DNA from: Alphaproteobacteria bacterium
Lineage (GTDB): Bacteria; Pseudomonadota; Alphaproteobacteria; SMXQ01
NCBI GenBank assembly: GCA_030831315.1
Contig: JAURLI010000011.1
Location: 43,572-107,571, forward strand
Direction: 5' to 3'
DNA length: 64,000 nt
Positions 29,937 through 39,052 of the stretch are shown here, in pieces. Under the pieces are notes generated by a model. It was not told where the DNA came from, did not search any database, and saw only the letters and a list, made by a program, of their open reading frames with translations. Position numbers and translations under genes: made by a program. Positions within the stretch are counted from its first letter, which is position 1, and each line of letters starts with the position of its first letter.

Positions 29937-30932
29937 ATGACCGAAGCCGATTCCGTGCCCTCGCTCGCAGGGCTCACCTGCTGGACCCTGACCGAGGGAC
30001 ACGCCGGCATGGAAGTGCAGACCCGCGCGCTCGCCGCCGCCCTCGGCCTCGATGCCGTGGTCAAGCGGGCGCCGGCGCCTGCGGCACTCGGCTGGCTTCC
30101 GGCGCAGTTCTGGCCTGCTCCGCTCGCCATCGCCAACGCGCGCGGCGCAGACCTGACGCCGCCCTGGCCCGATGTGCTGATCACCTGCGGGCGGCGCTCC
30201 GTCGCCCCGGCTCTTGCCGTCAAGCGCCACCACCCGGCGACCTTCTGCATCCATATCCAGAACCCGCGCGTGGCGCTGGAGCGCTTCGATTCCATTGTGG
30301 CGCCGCTGCACGACGGTATTTCCGGCGACAACGTGGTGACCTGCCTCGGCTCCATCCATGGCCTGACGCGTCCGCGCCTCGACGCCGAGGCCGGCGTTTT
30401 CCGCGACCGCTTTGCGGCGCTCGCGCGTCCCCTCGTCACCGTTCTCGTCGGCGGGCCGAACCGGGCTTACGGCATCGGCGCTGCCGAGATCGCGCGCCTT
30501 GCCGATGCCCTTGGCGACCTTGCCGGGCGCCAGACCTGCGGCCTCGCCGTGGTGCCGTCGCGGCGCACCGGCGAAAGCAACATCGCCATCCTGCGTGACC
30601 GTCTTTCGGGCACCGGCGCCTATGTCTGGGACGGGGTGGAATCGAATCCCTATCTCGCGCTCATCGGCCTTGCCGACGCACTGATCGTCACCTGCGATTC
30701 GGTCAACATGGTCTGCGAAGCGGCGGCGAGCGAACGCCCCGTCTACGTCATGATGTATCCGGGCAAGTCGGCCCGCTTCGATGCCTTCCACCACGCCATG
30801 CGTGAACGCGGCCATGCGCGCGCTTTTGAGGGCGGTGTGGATTTTTCATGGCGTCCGGTGCCTTTGCGCGAAATCAACGCGGCGGCGCGCGCGCTCGCAC
30901 CCCGCATTCTTGCTGCCCGGGGGACGCGATGA
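29937..30932 (+). CDS. ELM1/GtrOC1-like protein (DUF1022 family)
   Basis: 331 residues. It resembles the mitochondrial-fission ELM1-like family found in alphaproteobacteria and plants: LTEGHAGMEVQTRALAAAL near the N-terminus, VLITCGRRSVAPAL, TVLVGGPNRAYGIG and VTCDSVNMVCEAAAS later. The fold looks like a GT-B glycosyltransferase with two Rossmann domains; bacterial function is not settled. The ATG at 29937 follows AAGGGA. Its stop overlaps the ATG of the multicopper oxidase as ATGA, so the two are cotranslated. Confidence 0.8.
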   Translation: MTEADSVPSLAGLTCWTLTEGHAGMEVQTRALAAALGLDAVVKRAPAPAALGWLPAQFWPAPLAIANARGADLTPPWPDVLITCGRRSVAPALAVKRHHPATFCIHIQNPRVALERFDSIVAPLHDGISGDNVVTCLGSIHGLTRPRLDAEAGVFRDRFAALARPLVTVLVGGPNRAYGIGAAEIARLADALGDLAGRQTCGLAVVPSRRTGESNIAILRDRLSGTGAYVWDGVESNPYLALIGLADALIVTCDSVNMVCEAAASERPVYVMMYPGKSARFDAFHHAMRERGHARAFEGGVDFSWRPVPLREINAAARALAPRILAARGTR

Positions 30933-32347
30933 CGGACTGGAGCCTGACGCGGCGCGAACTGCTCGTTGCCGGTGGTGTTGCGCTGGCGGCACCCTTGTTG
31001 CCGCTGCCCGCCTTCGCGGCTGAGCGAACCTATACTTTGCGCGCAGGGCCCGCGCGCGTGCGCCTGCTCGGCGCGACCAATCCGGAAACCGCCGTCTGGG
31101 CCTATAACGGACAGGTACCCGGTCCCGTCATCCGCGCCCGCCAGGGCGATCGCCTGCGCGTGCGCGTCAAAAACGCATTGGCAGAAGAAACCACCGTGCA
31201 CTGGCACGGCCTGCGCGTGCCCAACGAAATGGACGGCGTGCCCGAACTGACCCAGAGGGCAATCGCGCCGGGCGGCACTTTCGATTACGTCTTCGATCTG
31301 AAGGATTCGGGCACCTACTGGTATCACCCCCATGCCAACGGCGCCGAACAGGTGGGCCGTGGTCTCTATGGCGCACTGATCGTCGAAGAACGCGATGCCC
31401 CCCGCGTCGACCGCGACCTGTTGTGGGTGATCGACGACTGGCGGCTCGGCAACGATGCCGCCATCAGCGGCGGTTTCAACGCCTTCATGGACATGAGCCA
31501 CGCGGGACGTCTGGGCAACATCGTCACCATCAACGGCGCGCCGCCGCGTGATCTGGCCGTGCGCGCGGGCGAACGGCTGCGCCTGCGTCTCGTCAATGTC
31601 GCCAATGCGCGTATCTTCGCGCTCCGCTTCGCCGGCCATCGCCCCGTCGTCATCGCCTATGACGGCCAGCCCGTCGCGCCACACGAGGCCGCCGACGGCC
31701 GTGTTGTCCTCGGACCCGGCCAGCGCGTCGATGTCATTTTGGACATGACCGGCAAGGCGGGTGAAAACTTCGTTGTGCGCGACGATTACTACGCGCGCTT
31801 CGCCTATGACCTGTTGGCGTTCCGCTACGGGCCGGAATCCTTGCGCGCCTCGACCCTGCCGCCGCCCGTGGCCCTTGCCGCCAATCCCGTGGCCGAGCCA
31901 GATCTGGCCACGGCGAAACGTGCGCGCCTCGTGTTCGGCGGCGGCATGATGGGGCGCATGGGGTCTGCGCGCCTCGACGGGCGCTATCTGTCGATGCGCG
32001 AAATGATGGGCCGCGGCCTCGGCTGGGCCGTCAACGGCGTCGTCGGCACCGGCCACCGCCCGGCAACGGCGCTTTCCCTCAAACGTGGGGAAAGCTGCGT
32101 GCTCGATCTCGTCAACGACACCGCCTGGCCACACCCGATCCACCTGCACGGGCATTTTTTCAGGGTTCTGTCGCGCAACGGCCGCCCGACGGCGCATCGT
32201 GAATGGCTCGATACCGTGCTGCTGGATCCGCAGGAACGCGCCGAGATTGCCTTCGTTGCCGACAATCCCGGCGGCTGGATGCTGCACTGCCATATCCTGG
32301 AACATCAGGCGGGCGGCATGCAGGCGGTCGTCGAGGTCGGCACCTGA
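30929..32347 (+). CDS. Tat-exported multicopper oxidase
   Basis: 472 residues. A twin-arginine signal (SLTRRELLVAGGVALAAP) ends near PAFAAE. Copper ligands are complete: HWHG (91-94), YHPH (132-135), HPIHLHGH and HCHILEH (453-459), so both the type 1 and the trinuclear sites should form. A Met-rich segment (GGGMMGRMGSARL and YLSMREMMGRG) resembles the methionine region of CueO-type cuprous oxidases. It probably oxidises Cu(I) or a phenolic/metal substrate in the periplasm. It overlaps the ELM1-like gene by four bases; the unknown gene follows by 84 bp. Confidence 0.9.
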   Translation: MTDWSLTRRELLVAGGVALAAPLLPLPAFAAERTYTLRAGPARVRLLGATNPETAVWAYNGQVPGPVIRARQGDRLRVRVKNALAEETTVHWHGLRVPNEMDGVPELTQRAIAPGGTFDYVFDLKDSGTYWYHPHANGAEQVGRGLYGALIVEERDAPRVDRDLLWVIDDWRLGNDAAISGGFNAFMDMSHAGRLGNIVTINGAPPRDLAVRAGERLRLRLVNVANARIFALRFAGHRPVVIAYDGQPVAPHEAADGRVVLGPGQRVDVILDMTGKAGENFVVRDDYYARFAYDLLAFRYGPESLRASTLPPPVALAANPVAEPDLATAKRARLVFGGGMMGRMGSARLDGRYLSMREMMGRGLGWAVNGVVGTGHRPATALSLKRGESCVLDLVNDTAWPHPIHLHGHFFRVLSRNGRPTAHREWLDTVLLDPQERAEIAFVADNPGGWMLHCHILEHQAGGMQAVVEVGT

Positions 32348-32431
32348 CGCTGCCGCAATAGGCTGGCAAGCACCGGGCGCGCTTGATAAAACAGGTGCGG
32401 CGGCGGAGCCATCACAGGCAGCGGGACAGGC

Positions 32432-34366
32432 ATGGCCCTCAATATCGAAACCTTTACCAACAAGGGCTGGCGGCCCGGCAACAACTCGGGCGGCTCGACA
32501 CTGTTCAAGGCGCTCGGCCATCCGGTCACCGCGCGTCTGGCGCGCGAGGCGCTGGTCAAGATCGCCGCGCGCGGTCGTATCGCCGTTTATGATCCGTGGG
32601 GCCAGGCGGGCCACGCCGACAGTTTCTACAACCTCGCCGCCCTCGATATCGCCGGCGTCTATGTCCAGAACCTCGCCGATGTCGGCAAGGACATCCTTGG
32701 CCGCAAGGCGCAGGCGGTGACGGACATCGGCAAGGCCAACTGCGCCGCCGTGCTGATCTGCGCCTTCGATGCCGAACGCCTCGCTGCGCAGGTGCGTCAC
32801 CTGCTGCCCGCAGGCGTCGATGTCGTCAGCTTCGATGCCTTCCGCCTGCCCGACGAGATGCTGACCAACAGGCGCGATTACCTCGATCCGCTCAACTTCG
32901 TCACCAATTTCGGCTTCCTCAAGGAAACCGGCGATCACCACACCCGCATCATGTCGGTGAACTACTGGGGCAGCTATGGCGCGAAGGATGCCGCCATGTG
33001 GTTCTCGCTGTTCGACGGGGCGGGGCGCAGCCTTGCCGAATGGACGCAGCCCATGCCCGCGGCAGGCGCCGCCTTTACCGTCGATTCGGCGGATGTGCGC
33101 AAGCGTTTCGGTCTTGGCGATTTTTCGGGTTCGCTGTTCATGCACGCGATCCGCGTTGCCGGTCACGACATCATGAAATACGTCGTCGATACCTATGGCG
33201 ACGGTGCCGACAGCCACCTGTCCGGCACCCACGACGCCAACCCGTGGCCCGCCGACTTCTACGCCGGCTTGCCCGCTCCCGAAGAGGGCGAGACGGTAAA
33301 GCTCTGGATCCAGAACAGCCATCCCGTTGCCATCCCCGCGGGCGAAGTGTCGCTCAACATCATGGGGTCGCAGGATGCCTACAAGGTGCCCGACGAAGTT
33401 CCTGCCTTCGGCTGCCACGCGGTCGATATCGGCACCATCATGCCGGGCATCAAGTGGCCCGAGCAGATCGAGATCAAGGCCGGCCGCTACTTTGTCCGCC
33501 CGCGCTACGAGGTGAAGGCGCCAACGGGGCGCATCCGCTTCGGCCATGTCAACGTGGAGCGTACCGACCTCGTCCCCGATGCCAATCTTCCGCAACTCGG
33601 CGAGCGCATGGGCAAGGGCTATATCCTGCCGCTGCCGGTGTTGCCGCTTGCCGACTACCGCGCCACCTTCCTGCCGACGCCGATGACGACGACGACCCGC
33701 GAGCTGCCCGTTGCCTTCGTCATTTACGATGCCGATGGCGAGGAAGTCGCCCGCCGTTCCCTGGGCCGCCTGCCGAGGCGCTCTTCGGTGCCGGTGGAGG
33801 TGGACGCGCTGCTGGCGGAAGCGGGTGCCGCGCTTGGTGCCGGCTTCGGCCATGCCGAAATGCTCTACGACTTCCGCGACGGCGGCGAAGGCGACGGCTG
33901 GCTGCATGCGCTGGCACGCTTCGAGCACCGCAAGGCGGGCCATGTCGCCGAAACCACTTTCGGCGCGCACATCTACAACACGGCGCTCGTCTACCGCGAC
34001 GAGCCGCAAAGCTACACCACGCGCCCGCCCGGGCTGACGACGCGGCTGTTCGTGCGCCTTGGCGCCGACGGGCTCGATTCGCTCTGCCACCTGATCTACC
34101 CGGCCTCGATGCCGTGGCATCCGCGCTCAAAAACGAAGCTCACCGCCTTTTCCGCCGCGGGCGAGGAGCTTGCCAGCCGCGATATCGAAATCCCCTGCGG
34201 CGGCAGCCTGTTCTGGCGCCTGAGCGGCATGTTCGATGCCGATACCTGCCGGCGTGCGGCCGGCGGCTATGTAGTGATCCGCGACGTGACCTGCCGCCTG
34301 TTCGGCTATCACGGGGTTGCGCGGGCGGACGGGGCGTTTTCCCTCGATCATTGCTTCGGCTTCTAG
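32432..34366 (+). CDS. Large protein of unknown function (644 aa)
   Basis: 644 residues without signal peptide or membrane helix. I do not recognise the family. Residues about 45-145 read as an alpha/beta Rossmann-like segment (RIAVYDPWGQAGHADSFYNL, AGVYVQNLADVGKDILG, NCAAVLICAFDAERLAAQV, DVVSFDAFRLP). The remainder is rich in beta-strand patterns with many aromatic residues (RIMSVNYWGSYGAKDAAMWF, HDANPWPADFYAGLP, MLYDFRDGGEGDGWLHAL, PSYTTRP-like loops) and several Cys and His residues near the end (DTCRRAAGG, DVTCRLFGYHG). The start ATG at 32432 follows GGGACAGG. It lies 84 bp after the multicopper oxidase gene. Base composition matches its neighbours. Confidence 0.75.
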   Translation: MALNIETFTNKGWRPGNNSGGSTLFKALGHPVTARLAREALVKIAARGRIAVYDPWGQAGHADSFYNLAALDIAGVYVQNLADVGKDILGRKAQAVTDIGKANCAAVLICAFDAERLAAQVRHLLPAGVDVVSFDAFRLPDEMLTNRRDYLDPLNFVTNFGFLKETGDHHTRIMSVNYWGSYGAKDAAMWFSLFDGAGRSLAEWTQPMPAAGAAFTVDSADVRKRFGLGDFSGSLFMHAIRVAGHDIMKYVVDTYGDGADSHLSGTHDANPWPADFYAGLPAPEEGETVKLWIQNSHPVAIPAGEVSLNIMGSQDAYKVPDEVPAFGCHAVDIGTIMPGIKWPEQIEIKAGRYFVRPRYEVKAPTGRIRFGHVNVERTDLVPDANLPQLGERMGKGYILPLPVLPLADYRATFLPTPMTTTTRELPVAFVIYDADGEEVARRSLGRLPRRSSVPVEVDALLAEAGAALGAGFGHAEMLYDFRDGGEGDGWLHALARFEHRKAGHVAETTFGAHIYNTALVYRDEPQSYTTRPPGLTTRLFVRLGADGLDSLCHLIYPASMPWHPRSKTKLTAFSAAGEELASRDIEIPCGGSLFWRLSGMFDADTCRRAAGGYVVIRDVTCRLFGYHGVARADGAFSLDHCFGF

Positions 34367-34445
34367 GGGACTTCCAGGGTCCCTCACCAAAGCGTGAAGG
34401 ATATTGATTCCGCAGATTGGCCTTTGCGGGCGTAGCCTCGCATCC

Positions 34446-35162
34446 ATGAAACGGATCATCGCCTTCGCTTTGTTCGCCCTTGCGGCAATCCATTCCCCGG
34501 CGCGCGCCGAAGCGCCGCCCGTCGTGGTCGAACTGTTTACTTCCCAGGGCTGTTCGTCCTGCCCGCCCGCCGACGAGTACCTGCGCGAACTGGCGGCGAC
34601 ACCCGGCATCCTCGCCTTTTCCATGCATGTCGATTACTGGAACCGGCTCGGCTGGAGCGATCCTTTCTCCAGTCCCGAGATCACCGAACGCCAGCGCGAC
34701 TATGCGCGCAATCTCGGCGCCGGTTTCGTCTATACGCCGCAGATGGTCGTCATGGGCCGGGCACATGCTGTCGGTTCCAAGCGGGCGGATGTCGCCCGCT
34801 TCATCGCCCGCGCCCGTGCCGAACGGCCGCCACCGCCCGCCATTTCCATCAGCCGCGCGGCACCCGCGCGGCTGCGCATTGCCATCGGCGCAAAGTCGTT
34901 CGTCGGGCGGGCGACGGTCTGGCTCGTTGCTTATGACACCCTGCATACGACGAAGATCGGAGCTGGAGAAAACGGCGGCCGGACACTCACTTATGCTAAC
35001 GTGGTGCGCGCCCTCAGGCCGGTCGGTCTTTGGGTCGGTTCGGCGGCGGAATTCGATGTCGATATCGCGACGGAGACGAAGCGGGGTTATGAACGCTATG
35101 CAGTCATCGTTCAGGCAGGAACTTCCGGCCCCGTCATCGGCGGCGCCGCGCTGTCACGGTGA
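34446..35162 (+). CDS. DUF1223 thioredoxin-like secreted protein
   Basis: 238 residues with a signal peptide ending PARAEA. The mature N-terminus VVVELFTSQGCSSCPPADEYL carries a CxxC pair on a thioredoxin-like strand, the hallmark of DUF1223. The segments FSMHVDYWNRLGWSDPFSSP and YTPQMVVMGRAHAVGS are also typical. A periplasmic redox or metal-related role is likely but unproven. The ATG at 34446 is chosen because it starts the signal peptide. It precedes the response-regulator gene by 21 bp. Confidence 0.88.
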   Translation: MKRIIAFALFALAAIHSPARAEAPPVVVELFTSQGCSSCPPADEYLRELAATPGILAFSMHVDYWNRLGWSDPFSSPEITERQRDYARNLGAGFVYTPQMVVMGRAHAVGSKRADVARFIARARAERPPPPAISISRAAPARLRIAIGAKSFVGRATVWLVAYDTLHTTKIGAGENGGRTLTYANVVRALRPVGLWVGSAAEFDVDIATETKRGYERYAVIVQAGTSGPVIGGAALSR

Positions 35163-35183
35163 ACGATTTTTTCGGCCGCGCAC

Positions 35184-35549
35184 ATGACGGCTGCCGGGCG
35201 TCTTCTGATCGTCGATGATAATGAGGATCTCTGCGAGGCCATGTGCCTGCTCGCCTCGGACGAAGGATTCGAAGCTCGCGGTGTGAACGACGGCCGGGCA
35301 TTCCGTGCGGCGGTCGACGATTTCGCGCCGGATTTCATCCTGCTGGACCTCGCCATCCCGGACGAAGACGGCGTCGAGCTTCTGGCCTTTTTGCGCGACC
35401 ATGGCTGCAAGGCGCGCGTCGGCATCGCCAGTTCCCAGCCCGATCATTTGCTGCGCCAGGCGGGCGACCTTGCCCGCGCCTATGGCCTCGATTTCATGGG
35501 TGCCTTGCGCAAGCCCTTCACGCGGGCGGAGTTCCGCGCGTTTTTCTAG
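35184..35549 (+). CDS. Single-domain response regulator (receiver only)
   Basis: 121 residues, a CheY-like receiver without output domain. The acidic pocket Asp11-Asp12 (LLIVDDNED), the phospho-acceptor Asp55 (ILLDLAIPDEDG) and Lys110 (ALRKPF) are present; the switch Ser/Thr position is occupied by Ser83/84 (GIASSQP). No histidine kinase is adjacent, so its partner is elsewhere. It would act by protein interaction rather than by binding DNA. Confidence 0.92.
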   Translation: MTAAGRLLIVDDNEDLCEAMCLLASDEGFEARGVNDGRAFRAAVDDFAPDFILLDLAIPDEDGVELLAFLRDHGCKARVGIASSQPDHLLRQAGDLARAYGLDFMGALRKPFTRAEFRAFF

Positions 35550-35617
35550 GGACTCCCCCGGATCGCGGGCGCGGTGCTATCCTGTCAGCGCAGATCACCA
35601 CGCGTCAGGAGGTTGCC

Positions 35618-35956
35618 ATGCCGATTCCCATCCAAATCACGTTCCGTGACATCCCGCCGAGCGAGGCGGTCGAGGCCAAGATTCACCAGCGCGCCGAACG
35701 TCTGGAGCGCTTTGCCGACCGGGCAACTTCCCTGCATGTCATCGTTTCGGCCCCCCATGCCCGCAGCCACGGCGCGCAGCACAGGGGCCAGCTCTACCAG
35801 TTCACGCTGGAAATGGTGATGCCCAAGGGCGACATCGTGATCAGCCAGGGCGACAGCGAAAAGCACCAGTACGAAGATATCTATGTCGCCATGCGCGATG
35901 CCTTTGCCGCGCTCGAGCGGCGCGTGCACGAGCATCTGGAAAAGCTCGGCCACTAG
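35618..35956 (+). CDS. HPF/RaiA-family ribosome-associated protein
   Basis: 112 residues. A short hibernation-factor domain: IQITFRDIPPSEAVEAKIHQRAERLERFAD at the N-terminus and DIYVAMRDAFAALERRVHEHL at the end. Such proteins bind the 30S decoding region and stop translation under stress. It lacks the C-terminal dimerisation domain of long HPF. The ATG at 35618 has a perfect AGGAGG (35607-35612), which fixes the start within a longer open frame. Confidence 0.85.
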   Translation: MPIPIQITFRDIPPSEAVEAKIHQRAERLERFADRATSLHVIVSAPHARSHGAQHRGQLYQFTLEMVMPKGDIVISQGDSEKHQYEDIYVAMRDAFAALERRVHEHLEKLGH

Positions 35957-36007
35957 CCTCGCGCGCCCGGCCCGGCAGTTTCCGGCCCGGGCAAGGGATT
36001 CACAGCC

Positions 36008-38650
36008 ATGACCGTGCGCCCTGTCCTGCCGTCGTCGTCGCTTCTGCGCGGCGATGGCGCGCGCGTCACGGCCGTGCTGGGCCCCACCAACACGGGCAAG
36101 ACCTATCTCGCCATCGAGCGCATGATGGGCCATGTCTCGGGCATGATGGGATTCCCACTCAGGTTGCTGGCGCGGGAAAATTACGACCGGGTCGTGGCGA
36201 TCAAGGGCGCCGATGCGGTGGCGCTCGTCACGGGCGAAGAAAAAATCCTGCCGCCCAATCCGTCCTATTTCCTGTGCACGGTCGAATCGATGCCGCTCGC
36301 GCGCGAGGTGGCGTTTCTTGCCATTGACGAAGTGCAACTCGCCGCCGACCCCGACCGCGGTCATATCTTCACCGACCGCATTCTCAATGCGCGCGGCTAC
36401 GCCGAAACCATGCTGCTCGGCGCCGACACCATCGCGCCCTTCATCCGCGCGCTGGTGCCCGGCTGCGAATTCGTTTCGCGCCCGCGCTTTTCCTCGCTCA
36501 CCTACGCGGGCGTGCACAAGATCACGCGCCTGCCGCCACGCTCGGCCGTGGTCGCCTTCTCGGCAGCCTCCGTCTACGGCATTGCCGAATTGCTGCGCCG
36601 CCAGCGCGGGGGTGCCGCCGTGGTCATGGGGGCGCTCAGCCCGCGCACGCGCAACGCCCAGGTGGCGATGTTCCAGAGCGGTGAGGTGGACTACCTGGTG
36701 GCGACGGATGCCATCGGCATGGGCCTCAACATGGATGTGGCCCATGTCGCCTTTGGCGAGCTGGCGAAGTTCGACGGCCGCCGCCGCCGCCCGTTGAACG
36801 CGGCGGAACTGGGCCAGATCGCCGGGCGCGCCGGGCGGCACATGTCGGACGGCACCTTCGGTACGACGGCGGAAGCGGGCGAGCTTGCCCCGGAACTGAT
36901 CGCCGCTATCGAAGGACACAGTTTCGAAAAAGTGCGCACCATTTATTGGCGCAACAGCGATCTTCGCTTCGACAGCATTGCTGCACTTGCATCGTCGCTT
37001 GATGCGCCGTCGCCGATGCCGGGCATGATCGCCGTACGCGATGCGCCCGATCATCTTGCCTTCAACGTCCTGTCCGCCGATCCCGAAGTATCGCATGCCG
37101 TTACATCTCCCGATGACGTCAGGCGACTGTGGGACGTCTGCCAGATTCCCGATTTCCGGCGCGCCGCCAGCGGCAGTCACGCAAGGTTTCTTTCCAGCGT
37201 GTGGCGTCGTCTTGCGGGCGGGGCACGGCTGCCCGACGACTGGATCGCCCAGCATATCGCGAGGCTCGACCGCAGCGACGGCGACATCGACACCCTGACC
37301 GGGCGCATCGACCATATCCGCACCTGGACCTATATCGCGCACCGTGTTGACTGGCTGAACGATGCCGCCCACTGGCAGGGGCTGACCCGCGCGGTCGAGG
37401 ATCGCCTGTCGGATGCGCTGCACGATCGCTTGACCCAGCGCTTTGTCGATCGCCGCACCACGGCGCTGGTCAAGGGGCTGAAGGCCAAGGCCGATCTTGC
37501 AGCGCTTGTCGGCGACGACGGCGCGGTGACTGTGGAAGGCCATGTGGTCGGCCATCTCGATGGTTTCCGTTTCGTCGAGGCGCGTAACGCCGGCCTCGCC
37601 GAAGACAGCGACCTTGCGCGCAAGGCCGTGCGCGGTGCCGCGGCACGCGCGCTGCGCCCGGAAATCCTGCGCCGCATCGGCATGCTTGGCCCCGAGGCGG
37701 GTGCTGCCGTCACCCTCGATGACGATGGCCGGATCACCTGGCGTGGCGCCCTGGTGGGCCAGCTTGCACCCGGGCGCGATGCGCTGTCGCCCGTCGTGCG
37801 CGCCATCGCGTCGGACGTGGTCGAAGCGCGCGACCTCAGCTCCCTGACGGAAGCCCTGCAGGTCTGGCTCGACGCCCATTTGCGCGGCCGTCTTGCCGCC
37901 CTTTACGCGGTGCGCGAGGGGGCCGCGGATGTTGCGCTGCCTGCGCCGGTGCGCGGCATTCTTTATCAGCTTGCGGAATCTCTCGGTTGCATCAGCCGCG
38001 CCCAGGTCGAAACCCTGGTGCGCCAATGCGATGGGGCTGCACGCAAGCAACTGGCGCGGCTCTCGGTCAGGCTCGGCACCCAGACGGTTTATGTCGATGG
38101 CCTTCATGCAGCGGGCGCCCGGCGCCTGCGCGCCGTTCTTGACGGCATCCACCAGCGTCTCGACGGCGCTGCGATCGCGCGCCGGTCGCGTGCGGTCGGG
38201 CGTGGCGCGCCCAGCTTCGCTCGCGACCCGTCACTGCCTGATGCGCTCTACCAGTCGGTTGGGCTGGTGGCGCTGGGCCCGCGGGTTTTCGCAGCACCGC
38301 GCGCTGAAGCGCTGGCGGCGGAAGTGCGCAAACTCGCCCGCCAGGGAGCCTTCGCGGCGACCCCGGTATTGCGCAAGCTCACCGGCGGCAGCGCCGAGGA
38401 TCTGGTCGGCGTTTTGCTGGCGCTTGGTTTTCGCGCTGAAGAGCGGCCCGAAGGCGTCGGCTTCGCGCCGCTGCGCCAGGCGCGCAAGCCGCGCCGTGCC
38501 CCTGAAAAAGCGGGCAAGGAGACCGCGGCCAAGCGCGGTGGCCGTCGCCATCGCCGCCAGCCGCGCAAGCAGGCGGTAGATGCCAATTCACCCTTTGCCG
38601 TCTTGAGCCAGCTGAAGCTGCGCCCGCGTGGTCCCGACCAAGGCAAGTAG
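36008..38650 (+). CDS. SUV3-like ATP-dependent helicase
   Basis: 880 residues. Walker A LGPTNTGKT (25-32), a DEVQ box (107-110), and the motif VI region QIAGRAGRHMSDGTFG place it in the SUV3/Ski2-like superfamily 2 group found in alphaproteobacteria and mitochondria. The C-terminal third is unique and ends in a basic tail (KRGGRRHRRQPRKQ) likely to bind RNA. It should unwind structured RNA in decay or ribosome processing. It is six bases upstream of the S4-domain gene, the order seen in many relatives. Confidence 0.9.
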   Translation: MTVRPVLPSSSLLRGDGARVTAVLGPTNTGKTYLAIERMMGHVSGMMGFPLRLLARENYDRVVAIKGADAVALVTGEEKILPPNPSYFLCTVESMPLAREVAFLAIDEVQLAADPDRGHIFTDRILNARGYAETMLLGADTIAPFIRALVPGCEFVSRPRFSSLTYAGVHKITRLPPRSAVVAFSAASVYGIAELLRRQRGGAAVVMGALSPRTRNAQVAMFQSGEVDYLVATDAIGMGLNMDVAHVAFGELAKFDGRRRRPLNAAELGQIAGRAGRHMSDGTFGTTAEAGELAPELIAAIEGHSFEKVRTIYWRNSDLRFDSIAALASSLDAPSPMPGMIAVRDAPDHLAFNVLSADPEVSHAVTSPDDVRRLWDVCQIPDFRRAASGSHARFLSSVWRRLAGGARLPDDWIAQHIARLDRSDGDIDTLTGRIDHIRTWTYIAHRVDWLNDAAHWQGLTRAVEDRLSDALHDRLTQRFVDRRTTALVKGLKAKADLAALVGDDGAVTVEGHVVGHLDGFRFVEARNAGLAEDSDLARKAVRGAAARALRPEILRRIGMLGPEAGAAVTLDDDGRITWRGALVGQLAPGRDALSPVVRAIASDVVEARDLSSLTEALQVWLDAHLRGRLAALYAVREGAADVALPAPVRGILYQLAESLGCISRAQVETLVRQCDGAARKQLARLSVRLGTQTVYVDGLHAAGARRLRAVLDGIHQRLDGAAIARRSRAVGRGAPSFARDPSLPDALYQSVGLVALGPRVFAAPRAEALAAEVRKLARQGAFAATPVLRKLTGGSAEDLVGVLLALGFRAEERPEGVGFAPLRQARKPRRAPEKAGKETAAKRGGRRHRRQPRKQAVDANSPFAVLSQLKLRPRGPDQGK

Positions 38651-38656
38651 GCGACG

Positions 38657-39052
38657 ATGACCGATCAGACAGCACAACCGTCATTGCGTCTCGACAAGTG
38701 GTTGTGGTTTGCGCGCTTCTTCAAAAGCCGTTCGCTCGCCACGCGTCACTGCGCCGACGGCGATGTGCGCATCAATGGCGCGCGTGTAGAAAAGGCCCAT
38801 GCGCTGGTGCGCGCGGGCGATGTGCTGACTTTTGCCGCGGGATCGCGCATTCGTGTCATCCGCATCATTGCGCTTGGCAGCCGGCGCGGCCCGGCGCCCG
38901 AGGCTCAGGCGCTCTACGAAGACCTCGACCCGCCGGCACCTCGCCCGCCCGCGTCCGAAACTCCGGCGGGTGTCGCGCAACGCGACCGCGGCGCCGGCCG
39001 TCCGACCAAGGCGGAACGCCGCGCCATCGAACGCCTGCATGGCGATCGTTAG
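38657..39052 (+). CDS. S4-domain RNA-binding protein (Hsp15-like)
   Basis: 131 residues. An S4 fold spans the N-terminal half: LRLDKWLWFARFFKSRSLATRHC, then DGDVRINGARVEKAHALVRAGDVLTF. It binds rRNA or stalled large subunits by analogy with Hsp15. The C-terminal 50 residues are Pro/Ala/Arg-rich and probably disordered. It follows the helicase gene by six bases. The stop TAG shares TTAG with the stop TAA of the DUF938 gene on the other strand. Confidence 0.9.
   Translation: MTDQTAQPSLRLDKWLWFARFFKSRSLATRHCADGDVRINGARVEKAHALVRAGDVLTFAAGSRIRVIRIIALGSRRGPAPEAQALYEDLDPPAPRPPASETPAGVAQRDRGAGRPTKAERRAIERLHGDR

Noticed and set aside
30743..34120. A very long open frame on the minus strand opposite the ELM1-like, oxidase and unknown genes
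   Set aside because: Translation is His/Arg/Asp/Gly-rich without a fold. It mirrors codon bias of the plus-strand genes, which have motifs and ribosome binding sites.
35585..38152. Long minus-strand open frame opposite the helicase
   Set aside because: Shadow of the helicase gene; the plus strand encodes complete helicase motifs.
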